Assembly: GCA_964535305.1 (NCBI GenBank)
Contig: CAZHTF010000016.1
Span: forward strand, 1-50,105
Length of the DNA: 50,105 nucleotides
Direction of reading: 5' to 3'
Source of the DNA: CAZHTF01 sp964535305
GTDB lineage: Bacteria; Planctomycetota; Phycisphaerae; UBA1845; Fen-1342
Shown: in pieces, positions 33,667-41,178 of the stretch
Numbering within the stretch: the first letter of the stretch is position 1
Layout of the letters: the number at the start of each line of letters is the position of its first letter
Translations under genes and position numbers: made by a program
Notes under the pieces: generated by a model
The model's input: the letters and a program-made list of their open reading frames with translations, nothing else
What the model was told of the DNA's origin: nothing
Database searches by the model: none

Positions 33667-34961
33667 GCCGCGGGCCCGCTGGCGCGCTGCTCGCCTGCGC
33701 GGCCGCGCTGCTGGTCCTGACCGCCTGCGGCGCGGCGCTGCTGATCTCGCCGACGTTCGCGCCGGGCGACGCCCGCGAACTCCAGGCTTTCGGGCAACGA
33801 CGACTGTGGCAAGCCGCGTTTGACGCGCTCTCCGCGACAACCTGCGGTGGCCTCACCAGCCGAAGCTTCGCCGAGGCATATTCGTCCGCCGGCCGGGGCA
33901 TGCTGGCGCTGCTCTCGCTCTGCGGCGCCGCTGTGTGCGTCTGCACCGCCGCATACTTGCAGGGCAGCATCGTCGCTCGCCCGAATGCGGTCTTGCGCGG
34001 CGCGCCGCATCCGCTGGCATGCCTGGCGGCGTTCTTGGGCCTTCAACTGCTCATCTGCGGCGTCTTCGCCACGCTGGGCAACGCTGCACTGCCGCCGGGC
34101 GATGCCGTGACGCGCGGTGTGCTCGCGTTCTGCGGCGTCGGGATTGACTGGGCACAGCCCAGCGACACGCTGCTGACCGCGACGCTCGCAGCCGGGTGGC
34201 TCGGGGCGGCCGGCTGGCCGATCTGGATGCTATGTTTCCACGCCGCGCGACGAAACATCAGCGCCAGGCGGCTCGGGCTGACCCTCGCGCTGCAGATCGG
34301 CGTGCTGACGCTGGCGACCGCGATTCTCGCTGGGCTGGAGGCTCCGCGTGGCGCGGAACCGCACTCGCGCGGTGCGCCGGTCAGCGCCGACGCGGCCCGG
34401 CTCGCGCGCCAGACGCTCAGCACCGCTGGCGCCGGAATGGGCACACTCGATCTGGTGGACCGTGGCGTGAGCGACGGAACACGGGCTGTGCTGGCGCTGC
34501 TGACGCTGCTCGGCGGAATTGGCGGCGGCGTGAGCGGCGGCCTGACGCTGCTATACCTCCTGCAGGTCCCGCTGCGCGGCGCCGTCTGCGTCGTGGGCGG
34601 CTGGTTTGGATTGGCCGCGTGCGTCGCGATCGGGTTGCTGCTGATCGAAAATGTAAGCGGCTCGCGTTACCAGGCCCGACCGACATTCGCCGCCGCGCTG
34701 CTCGACGCCTCGTCCGCGCTGGCGGGCGCGGGACTGAGCGCCGGCGTGACCGCCACCGTCACCGACGCGAATCTCGCCAGCGGAATGCGGCAATCCGGCG
34801 GGCCGGACCAGGTCAATCTCTATCCGCTGGGCATGAGCTGGCTGATGCTGGCGATGCTGGTCGGGCGGATCCTGCCGCTGGTGCTGCTGGCCAAGCTCGT
34901 GCCAGCGGCCCGCGCCGCACACGCTAGCGCAACAGGCCGCGCTGCCGCAGATACGACATGA
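33663..34961 (+). CDS. divergent KtrB/TrkH-like membrane protein coupled to mutS
   Basis: This 432-residue, very hydrophobic protein starts with GTG at 33663 and overlaps the mutS stop by four bases (GTGA), with GGAG about nine bases upstream. It shows the four-repeat plan of potassium channels of the TrkH/KtrB family, with glycines kept at each pore loop: G63 (TTCGGLTSRSF), G160 (AFCGVGIDW), about G258 (STAGAGMG) and G357 (ALAGAGLSAG). GGIGGGVSGGLT (284-295) matches the gating loop of the full KtrB encoded at 25526. Surrounding residues differ strongly, so ion selectivity is uncertain. No RCK subunit lies next to it. Coupling to mutS is probably only transcriptional. Confidence 0.75.
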   Translation: MSRGPAGALLACAAALLVLTACGAALLISPTFAPGDARELQAFGQRRLWQAAFDALSATTCGGLTSRSFAEAYSSAGRGMLALLSLCGAAVCVCTAAYLQGSIVARPNAVLRGAPHPLACLAAFLGLQLLICGVFATLGNAALPPGDAVTRGVLAFCGVGIDWAQPSDTLLTATLAAGWLGAAGWPIWMLCFHAARRNISARRLGLTLALQIGVLTLATAILAGLEAPRGAEPHSRGAPVSADAARLARQTLSTAGAGMGTLDLVDRGVSDGTRAVLALLTLLGGIGGGVSGGLTLLYLLQVPLRGAVCVVGGWFGLAACVAIGLLLIENVSGSRYQARPTFAAALLDASSALAGAGLSAGVTATVTDANLASGMRQSGGPDQVNLYPLGMSWLMLAMLVGRILPLVLLAKLVPAARAAHASATGRAAADTT

Positions 34962-35844
34962 CCAGCGTGTCGAACGGAACGCGCGTGCTGGTGAACAGGT
35001 ACGTGATGCCGCGGCGGGTGCAGTGGTTCTTCAGATCGTTGCAGAACGACTGCAGGTTCGCGCGGTAGCGGTCCAAAAGCGGCTTGCTGATGGTCACTTC
35101 GGCGACGTCTTCGTCCTCGACATCCACGAGCTTCAGATCGCCGACGAGCGTAGGGTCGATCTCCTCCGGCGAGAGCACCTGGATCGCGTACAGGTCCAGG
35201 TCGCGTCCCAGCAGGTAGCGAAAACCGTCGGCGAAGCCGCCCTTGTCGAAAAAATCGCTCACGACGATGCAGACGCCCTTACCGCGGTGGCGCAGCGCGA
35301 AGCGCCGCGCGACGGACGTGAAATCCGAATACCCCACCAGCGGCAGCTTCTGCAGAAAGCCGATCACCTGGCTGGCCAGCCGCCGGCCGCGCACGCCGCG
35401 CATTTCAGCCTCCAGCGTGCTGGAGTAGGCATAGAGGTTGACGCGGTCGTAATTGACCAGGCCGATGTAGGCCAGCGCGGCGACGACGCGTTTGACGTAC
35501 AGGCCCTTGTTGGGATTGCCCCAATCCATGCTGCGCGAGACGTCAAACAGCAGCGAGACGTTCAGGTCCTCCTCCTCCATGAAAAGCTTCAGCAGCAGCC
35601 GCTCGAGTCGGGCGTAGATGTTCCAGTCCAGAAAGCGCAGGTCGTCGCCGACGACGTAGTTGCGATAATCGGCGAACTCAACGCTCTCGCCCTTGCGCTT
35701 GCTGCGGCGTTCGCCCTTCATGCGCCCGACAAAAATCTTGCGGCTAAGCAGCTCGAGCTGATCGAGCTTGCTCATGAACTCCGCTGAAAGCAGATCGCGT
35801 TCGGCTTCGGGCTTCGTGCCGCGCGCGCTAGGTGAGCTCGGCAT
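34924..35844 (-). CDS. DUF58 protein with von Willebrand A-like domain
   Basis: This 306-residue protein belongs to the DUF58 family, usually encoded beside MoxR ATPases. The family signatures are GERRSKRKGESVEFADYRNYVVGDDLRFLDWNIYAR (residues about 43-78) and LLFDVSRSMDWG (a MIDAS-like DxSxS variant). It may act in metal or protein maturation or stress tolerance. No MoxR gene is in this window. I start at the ATG at 35844, where TACACT lies seven bases upstream. Its 3' end overlaps the end of the KtrB-like gene on the opposite strand by 38 bases. Confidence 0.88.
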   Translation of the reverse strand: MPSSPSARGTKPEAERDLLSAEFMSKLDQLELLSRKIFVGRMKGERRSKRKGESVEFADYRNYVVGDDLRFLDWNIYARLERLLLKLFMEEEDLNVSLLFDVSRSMDWGNPNKGLYVKRVVAALAYIGLVNYDRVNLYAYSSTLEAEMRGVRGRRLASQVIGFLQKLPLVGYSDFTSVARRFALRHRGKGVCIVVSDFFDKGGFADGFRYLLGRDLDLYAIQVLSPEEIDPTLVGDLKLVDVEDEDVAEVTISKPLLDRYRANLQSFCNDLKNHCTRRGITYLFTSTRVPFDTLVMSYLRQRGLLR

Positions 35845-35851
35845 TCCGGGC

Positions 35852-35857
35852 AGTGTA
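35852..35857 (-). promoter_or_regulatory. -10-like TACACT seven bases before the DUF58 gene
   Basis: On the minus strand TACACT (35857-35852) is followed by GCCCGGA and ATG. There is no good ribosome site. It fits the leaderless pattern seen at six other genes. Confidence 0.4.
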
Positions 35858-35893
35858 TCGCTGCGGCAATTGGGATTCACGGGCACAATGGCA

Positions 35894-35970
35894 GTGCGCC
35901 GCGTGCCGTGCGCCGGGTGAAGTGCGCCGTGCGCCTCGTGAAGTGCGCGGTGCGTTGAGCGCATCGTGCC
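35894..35970. repeat. imperfect 21-base tandem repeat in a divergent promoter region
   Basis: Two adjacent 21-base units (35908-35928 and 35929-35949) differ at three positions. Each contains GTGAAGTGCGC. Partial copies flank them on the left (35894-35907) and right (from 35950). The array lies between the divergent DUF58 and HMG-CoA-lyase-like genes. Confidence 0.6.
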
Positions 35971-36009
35971 GCGACGGGCTGATCGCGCGGCTGCGGCTTG
36001 CTGCGCGGT

Positions 36010-36015
36010 TATCAT
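36010..36015 (+). promoter_or_regulatory. -10-like TATCAT six bases before the lyase-like gene
   Basis: TATCAT is followed by TCGAGC and the ATG at 36022. No strong ribosome site lies between. It is consistent with a leaderless transcript. Confidence 0.4.
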
Positions 36016-36021
36016 TCGAGC

Positions 36022-37023
36022 ATGTCGTTCGATGTCACCATCTGTGAAATGTCCCCACGCGACGGACTGCAGTTTCTGGGCGGCGGGCGCGTCGATACGC
36101 CGCGGATTGTGCCGCTCGAGCACAAGCGCGCCCTGGTGCAGGCGCTGCGCGCGGCGCACCTGCCATACATCGAAGTCGGCGCGTTTGTCTCGCCGAAAGT
36201 CACGCCGCAAATGGCCGACAGCGACGCGCTGGCGGCGGATCTGCGGCCCGCCGCGGGCGAGTTGCTGGCCGGGCTGGTCCCGAATCTCAAGCACTATGCG
36301 CGGCTGCAGGCCGGGCCGCTGAATTGCGTGGCGCTGTTCGTGTCGGCTTCTGAGCAATACGCGCAGGCGAATACGCGCGCGTCGATCGAGGACCTGATGC
36401 GCTGGGCCCGCGAGGTGGCCGAAGCCGCCCGCGCTGATGGCCGGGCGCTGCGGGCACACGTCTCGGCCGCGTTCCAGGAGCTGGCCGCGGACGCCAACTT
36501 CGACGTCAAGACCGTCGTGCAACTGAGCGCGCGGCTGCTGCAGATGGGCTGCACCTGCGTGGCGCTGGCGGACACGAATGGCGAAACGAACCCGCGCCGC
36601 GTGCGCGAGGTGCTCGAGCACGTCCGCCGCGAGGTCGGATTGGAACGTGTCGCGGTGCATCTGCACGATCAGAACGGCGCCGGTCTGGCCAACGCGCTGG
36701 CCGCGCTGGATGCCGGCGTGCGGACGTTCGACGCGTCGCTCGGCGGCATTGGCGGCAGCGCCACCGCCGCGGCGCTGAAGCCGGGAGGCAAGCCCGCTGC
36801 GGGGAACATCGCGACCGAGGAGCTGGTCGACATGCTTGAGCGCATGGGGCTGCGCACGGGCGTCGATCGCGCGGCGCTGTTGCGGGCCGGGGCGCAGCTC
36901 TACCAGATTACGCAGCTCACCGGCGACTTCGCCCCGCCCAGCCGCCTGCTGCGTGAGCAGCTCGGCTACGGCGTGCGCTGGGAAGCCCGGGCGGCAAGCG
37001 GCGCTCAGGGCCGCGACGGTTAG
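36022..37023 (+). CDS. HMG-CoA-lyase-like protein lacking the catalytic cysteine
   Basis: This 333-residue TIM-barrel protein starts VTICEMSPRDGLQ, the metal-binding R13-D14 segment of 3-hydroxy-3-methylglutaryl-CoA lyases. H213 and H215 (VHLHDQNGAG) are metal ligands, and GNIATEELVDML is the C-terminal signature. In true lyases the flexible loop reads GGCPxA and its Cys is essential. Here the loop is GGIGGSATAAALKPGG, with Ser246 in that place and a longer insert. It may act on another acyl-CoA or have a different mechanism, for example in leucine or short-chain acid breakdown. The ATG at 36022 is preceded by TATCAT. Confidence 0.82.
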   Translation: MSFDVTICEMSPRDGLQFLGGGRVDTPRIVPLEHKRALVQALRAAHLPYIEVGAFVSPKVTPQMADSDALAADLRPAAGELLAGLVPNLKHYARLQAGPLNCVALFVSASEQYAQANTRASIEDLMRWAREVAEAARADGRALRAHVSAAFQELAADANFDVKTVVQLSARLLQMGCTCVALADTNGETNPRRVREVLEHVRREVGLERVAVHLHDQNGAGLANALAALDAGVRTFDASLGGIGGSATAAALKPGGKPAAGNIATEELVDMLERMGLRTGVDRAALLRAGAQLYQITQLTGDFAPPSRLLREQLGYGVRWEARAASGAQGRDG

Positions 37024-37147
37024 CGCCCCGACCGCTCGTTCACGGGCGCTGTCCTTTGAAGTTTTGGCAAGCCGCGCGCCGGCCCGTTCAAACCCTCGCC
37101 GCATCGGATTGGCCGTGCCGCAGGACCCGATTGATCCCGCGCGTCGC

Positions 37148-37153
37148 TACAAT
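37148..37153 (+). promoter_or_regulatory. -10-like TACAAT upstream of ispG
   Basis: TACAAT lies 85 bases before the ispG ATG and upstream of the heptamer repeat. No -35 hexamer at proper spacing is seen. Confidence 0.3.
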
Positions 37154-37204
37154 CGCGGCAGTCGGCGGAGCGGTGCTGGCCGCGGCAAGCGTCAAAACTC
37201 GTTG

Positions 37205-37229
37205 CTCGAAACTCGAAACTCGAAACTCG
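37205..37229. repeat. heptamer CTCGAAA repeat before ispG
   Basis: Three exact copies of CTCGAAA and a partial fourth run head to tail, ending nine bases before the ispG start. It is a short tandem repeat in the leader of the gene. Confidence 0.8.
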
Positions 37230-37238
37230 CATCGATCC

Positions 37239-38444
37239 ATGAACCCACGCCGAGTGACTCGTCAAGTGCACGTCGGGCCGGTACCGCTCGGCGGCGATGC
37301 GCCGGTCGTGCTGCAGAGCATGACCGCCGGCTACACGTACGAAACCGACAAGTGCATCGCGGAGATTCAGAAGCTTGCTCGGGCCGGGGCGGATATCGTC
37401 CGCGTCGCCGTGCCGGAGAAGGCCGACACCGAGGCGCTGAAGGTGATCATTCCGTCGTCGCCGGTGCCGATCGTCGCCGACGTGCATTTTCACTTTCAGC
37501 GGGCGCTCGAGGCGATCGAGGCCGGCGTGCACAAGATCCGCCTGAATCCGGGGAATCTGCAGGATCGTCAGCAGGTGCTGCGCGTCATCGCCGCCTGTAA
37601 GGAGCGCGGCATTCCGATCCGCGTAGGTGTGAATGAGGGCGGCATCGTCGAGCGGCGCGACAAGGAGCAGCGGGCCGAGGAGAAGGCCGAGCTGGACCGC
37701 GATTACGCCGGCGGGCTGATTCGCATCATGCTCGAGAAACTGCAAGAGTATCTGCGGATTTTCGACGAGGCGAACTACCACGACATCGTCATCTCGGCCA
37801 AGAGCATCGACCCGCGGATCGTGATCGACGCGTACACCGCGATCAGCCAGCGCTACGATTTTCCGCTGCACCTGGGGGTGACGCACGCCGGCCCGCCCGA
37901 GACCGGCCGCATCCGCAGCATCACCGCGCTGGGCACGCTGCTAGCCAACGGCATCGGCGACACGATCCGCATCTCGTACGCCGCCGACCCGGTCTACGAA
38001 GTCGAGGACGGCAAGGAGCTGCTCTGCTGCCTGGGCCTGCGCAGCCGCACCGAGCCCGAGCTGATCGCCTGCCCGGCGTGCGGACGGATCGAGGTCGACC
38101 TGTTCAAGCTGGTCGCCGACGTCCGCCGCAAGATCGCCGACGAAATCAAGCTGCCGATCAAGGTCGCGGTGATGGGCTGCGTGGTGAACGGCCCCGGCGA
38201 ATGCGAAGGAGCCGACGTGGCCATTTTCGCCGGAAAGAACAAGGGGATCTTATACGTGCAAGGCGAGCTGCGGCAGACCGTGAGCGAGTCGCAGATGCTC
38301 GATGCGCTGCTTCACGAATGCCGTCTGCTCGCCGAGCAGGTGCGGCGCGGCGAAAAGCGGCTGCTGGGGGCCAGCGTCGATATCAGGCCGCCGGACCCAC
38401 TGCCGCGTGGCGATGGCGTGCCGTTGAACGTCGTGCGCAAGTAG
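37239..38444 (+). CDS. ispG: 4-hydroxy-3-methylbut-2-en-1-yl diphosphate synthase
   Basis: This 401-residue iron-sulfur enzyme converts methylerythritol cyclodiphosphate to HMBPP in the MEP isoprenoid pathway. It has VVLQSMTAGYTYETDKC near the N-terminus, DVHFHFQRALEA and KIRLNPGN (99-106). The C-terminal cluster ligands are C278, C281 (ACPACGR), C314 (MGCVVNGPGE) and E321. This is the two-domain form without the plant-type insert. I start at the ATG at 37239, where homology begins; an in-frame extension to 37056 covers the repeat and promoter region. No other isoprenoid gene is nearby. Confidence 0.95.
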   Translation: MNPRRVTRQVHVGPVPLGGDAPVVLQSMTAGYTYETDKCIAEIQKLARAGADIVRVAVPEKADTEALKVIIPSSPVPIVADVHFHFQRALEAIEAGVHKIRLNPGNLQDRQQVLRVIAACKERGIPIRVGVNEGGIVERRDKEQRAEEKAELDRDYAGGLIRIMLEKLQEYLRIFDEANYHDIVISAKSIDPRIVIDAYTAISQRYDFPLHLGVTHAGPPETGRIRSITALGTLLANGIGDTIRISYAADPVYEVEDGKELLCCLGLRSRTEPELIACPACGRIEVDLFKLVADVRRKIADEIKLPIKVAVMGCVVNGPGECEGADVAIFAGKNKGILYVQGELRQTVSESQMLDALLHECRLLAEQVRRGEKRLLGASVDIRPPDPLPRGDGVPLNVVRK

Positions 38445-38521
38445 GATCCCCGCAACCAACCAACACGCGCCGCGTCGCCGGCGCTGACGCGGGCGAGCTG
38501 TCACGCGATAGCGCGCGCGGT

Positions 38522-39709
38522 TCAATGCCCGCACTTCTCGTCGTGCGATTCGAGCTTCACCTGCACGCCGTGCCGCGGCAGCTCGTCAAAATAGACCTTT
38601 GACGGCGTGGCGACCTCCAGTGGCCGCGCCCCCGGCTCGATCAGCTTGCGAGCCTGCATGTGGGCCACTAGCGCGGCGGGGAACGCCGTGGTGCGCTCCA
38701 TCGCCGAGAAGCCCGTTTGCGGGTCGTGCCGATCGAAGAGGTCGTATTGCAGGCGGCGCGGCTTTCCGGCGGCGCGGCCGCTGACCGTGACGCGCAGCAC
38801 CACGACGTCGCGCACTTCCGGGAACGCCAGGCGGTCTTCGAACAAGCGCCTCAGCAGCGTCTGCGGCTCGATGGTGGCGCCGTCTCGCAGCACCAGCCGC
38901 TCATCGAAGCAGCCCAGCGCGAACATGGCGCGGATCACGGCGAAATGTCCGGGGTAGCGCACGGTCTTGTAGTCGTAGTCGCGCAGCTTGCCCGCAAATG
39001 TCTCGGCGCACGTGCTCGTTCCGCCGGACGTGACCGCCGCCTCGCAGCGGCCGACCGGCGGCGGGAATTCGAGCGTTTCCAGCTCGGTCAGCGCCGGCAC
39101 CGACGCGGGCTTCCCGTCGCGCAGGAACTCGCCAAACCCGCTGTACTCGTTGATCAGCCCCTGAAAATTGAAAACCAGCTTGTATCCCAGCGGTCCGATC
39201 GGCGTCTCCGGCAATCCGCCGCAGCGGATGTGCACCGCATGCGGCTCGTCCAGCAGGCTGACGCCGTGTGCCGCGAGCGTGTTTCCCAGCCCCGGGGCCA
39301 GGCCGCAATCGGGCACAATGCTGACACCGGCGGCTACGGCGCGTTCGTGCCGCGCGAGCTGCGCCCGCACCACCGACGTATTGCCGCCCAGGTCGCAGAA
39401 GCTGGCTCGGCCGCGGATCGCCGCTTCCGTCAGCTCGACGTTGAACTGATACGGCACGGCCGAGAGCACCACATCGGCGCCTGCGATCGCGCTGGCGACT
39501 TCGCGCGGATTGGTCACATTGCACGAAACGGCCTGAAAGCGGCAGCTGCTCTCGGGCAGCAGGCGTCGCAAGCGCTCGACGGCCCGCGTGGCGGCGACGA
39601 CGTCGGCGTCGGCCAGCGCGACTTGCTCGGCCTCGCCGGCGCGGGCCAGGTCGTAGGCCAGGGCCACGCCCTGTCGCCCGGATCCCAGAACTGTGTATCG
39701 ATAGCTCAC
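38522..39709 (-). CDS. saccharopine dehydrogenase family protein, probably lysine 6-dehydrogenase-like
   Basis: This 395-residue cytoplasmic protein has a Rossmann domain opening YTVLGSGRQGVALAYDLA, followed by ADVVLSAVPYQFNVELTEAA, FCDLGGNTSVV and IVPDCGLAPGLGNTLA. These segments match the saccharopine dehydrogenase fold, and their order is that of bacterial lysine 6-dehydrogenase, which deaminates lysine with NAD. The C-terminal half is an alpha/beta substrate domain ending in a His/Glu-rich tail (ESHDEKCGH). The start is GTG at 39709. The related reductase functions cannot be excluded from sequence alone. The adenosyltransferase gene is 34 bases upstream on the same strand. Confidence 0.82.
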   Translation of the reverse strand: MSYRYTVLGSGRQGVALAYDLARAGEAEQVALADADVVAATRAVERLRRLLPESSCRFQAVSCNVTNPREVASAIAGADVVLSAVPYQFNVELTEAAIRGRASFCDLGGNTSVVRAQLARHERAVAAGVSIVPDCGLAPGLGNTLAAHGVSLLDEPHAVHIRCGGLPETPIGPLGYKLVFNFQGLINEYSGFGEFLRDGKPASVPALTELETLEFPPPVGRCEAAVTSGGTSTCAETFAGKLRDYDYKTVRYPGHFAVIRAMFALGCFDERLVLRDGATIEPQTLLRRLFEDRLAFPEVRDVVVLRVTVSGRAAGKPRRLQYDLFDRHDPQTGFSAMERTTAFPAALVAHMQARKLIEPGARPLEVATPSKVYFDELPRHGVQVKLESHDEKCGH

Positions 39710-39743
39710 GTTGCGACTCGCATGATGAGGGTGAATGCGGCGC

Positions 39744-40307
39744 TCAGGCGCGGCTGTCCCAGAGCGGGTCGGCCACGTTACTGAGCTTGTTCTGGTAGCG
39801 CGCCATGACGAACAGCGTGTCCGACAGGCGATTCAGGTACTGAATCACGAACGGGCCGATCGGCTCTTGCGCGGCCAACGCGATCGCGACGCGCTCCGCC
39901 CGGCGACAAACGGCGCGGGCCACGTGAAGGGCTGCCGCCGCGGGCGTCCCGCCGGGCAGAATGAAATTCTCCAGCGGCTCAAGCCGCTCGCTGAGGCGGT
40001 CCATCAGTTGCTCGAGCTGTGTGACGTGCCGTTGCTGGATGCACGGCACCGGCATCTGGGCTTTGTCCGCCTCCGGAATGCACAGGTCTGAGCCCAGGTG
40101 AAATAGCTCGTTCTGAATTTGCCGTAGCGGCTCGAGCAGATCGCTCACAACGCCGGAGGCCAGCGCTAACCCGACGTGCGAGCCGAGTTCGTCGGCGGTG
40201 CCGTAGGCCTCGATCCGCAGCGACGTTTTCGGAACCCGCGCGCCGGTTCCGAGCCCGGTGGTGCCGTCGTCGCCGGTGCGCGTATATACTTTGGTAATCC
40301 TGGGCAC
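39744..40307 (-). CDS. PduO-type ATP:cob(I)alamin adenosyltransferase
   Basis: This 187-residue enzyme transfers adenosyl from ATP to cob(I)alamin to make coenzyme B12. It opens KVYTRTGDDGTTGLGTGARV, the ATP-binding signature, followed by AYGTADELGSHVG, FILPGGTPAAAALHVARAVCRRAER (the conserved Arg pair) and YLNRLSDTLFVMAR. The start is the GTG at 40307, with GAGGG about six bases upstream. A longer frame to 40481 has no homology. It probably supplies cofactor to a B12 enzyme elsewhere; the B12-binding radical SAM protein in this window uses a different cobalamin form. Confidence 0.95.
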   Translation of the reverse strand: MPRITKVYTRTGDDGTTGLGTGARVPKTSLRIEAYGTADELGSHVGLALASGVVSDLLEPLRQIQNELFHLGSDLCIPEADKAQMPVPCIQQRHVTQLEQLMDRLSERLEPLENFILPGGTPAAAALHVARAVCRRAERVAIALAAQEPIGPFVIQYLNRLSDTLFVMARYQNKLSNVADPLWDSRA

Positions 40308-40462
40308 GTGTTTCCCTCGCAGCCGCGAGCGTATCGCCGGTCCGCGGGCGTGGCTATGGCGCGAGCGGCGCGCGGCTGATAAACCAGAATTGTGCGGGCG
40401 AGTTTTTCTAAGTTGCCAGGCGCGCGCCGTGAATTGGATAGTTGAGCCAAAGGAGCCAACGC

Positions 40463-41065
40463 GTGAACCCACTCGCCACAATCTATCGTTCGCGCGCCGG
40501 GAATGGGTCGGGCAAGTCCGATTCGCCGCGCAACGAGCGCCCCGAAGCGCCCGTACCGGCGGCCGCGGTCGCCACGGAGCCCCTGCCGGTTGCGACCGAA
40601 ATGCGCCCGGTCGACCGTGACAAGAAGATCGACAGCGCCCAGGAGCCGTGGAAGCGGCAATTCCTAGACAAGCTCTCGAATGTGCAGTCGCGCTGGGCGA
40701 AGCGCTTCGAAGAAGTGCTGGACGCGGCGGTGACGCCCGCGTTCAACGAGCTCAGCGGCTTCCTGCGCGAGAACGGCTTCACCGTATCGACGCCGATGCG
40801 GGACGAGGGCCGCCGCTCGTTCAAGTTCGAGCTGATCGAGAACGCGTACCTGCTGATGATCTTCCGCTGTACCAGCGTCGGCGCGTTCGAGCTGCGCAAC
40901 GAGTGCTTCGTGCCCGGCTCGGAGCCCAACCTCAGCAAGCAGATTTATCGAATCTCGGAGATCAACGAGGAATGGGCCCGGCAGCGGTTCCAGGTCGGGC
41001 TGAATAACTTCGTCGAACTTCTCGCCGGCAAGAAAGACCAACTCGACGAGCTGGTCACGGTCTAG
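40463..41065 (+). CDS. protein of unknown function, planctomycete-style conserved hypothetical
   Basis: The product is 200 residues from a GTG at 40463. This start is strongly supported by AAAGGAG seven bases upstream. It has no signal or membrane segment. Residues 1-60 are Pro/Ala-rich and probably disordered. The rest (from DKKIDSAQEPWKRQFLDKL) is a helical-then-beta fold: FNELSGFLRENGF and RSFKFELIENAYLLMIFRCTSVGAFELRNECFV, with two Cys. The last part is rich in charged helices (NEEWARQRFQVGLNNFVELLAG). I recognise no family. It is followed by a strong terminator. Confidence 0.75.
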   Translation: MNPLATIYRSRAGNGSGKSDSPRNERPEAPVPAAAVATEPLPVATEMRPVDRDKKIDSAQEPWKRQFLDKLSNVQSRWAKRFEEVLDAAVTPAFNELSGFLRENGFTVSTPMRDEGRRSFKFELIENAYLLMIFRCTSVGAFELRNECFVPGSEPNLSKQIYRISEINEEWARQRFQVGLNNFVELLAGKKDQLDELVTV

Positions 41066-41103
41066 CTAGCTCGCCGATCGGCAAAAAACATCTCGCACAA
41101 TCG

Positions 41104-41141
41104 CTGCGAGGCGCCTGGCGACTCTGCCGGGCGCCTCGCAG
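41104..41141. terminator. strong 12-bp stem hairpin between convergent genes
   Basis: CTGCGAGGCGCC (41104-41115) pairs perfectly with GGCGCCTCGCAG (41130-41141). The 14-base loop contains a further GGC/GCC pairing. Short T-runs follow on the plus strand (GGTATTTC), and six Ts follow a little later on the minus strand. It serves the unknown gene on the left and probably the hydrolase gene on the right. Confidence 0.8.
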
Positions 41142-41178
41142 GGTATTTCACGCGGCGGTTCGTGTGAATTGCAGCGGA

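Noticed and set aside
35845..37104. N-terminal extension of the DUF58 frame to 726 residues
   Set aside because: The extension is antisense to the lyase-like gene and crosses the tandem repeat. DUF58 homology begins after the ATG at 35844, which has its own promoter-like box.
40284..40289. TATACT-like sequence on the plus strand as a promoter
   Set aside because: It lies inside the first codons of the cobalamin adenosyltransferase gene (KVYT region on the minus strand) and no plus-strand gene starts nearby.
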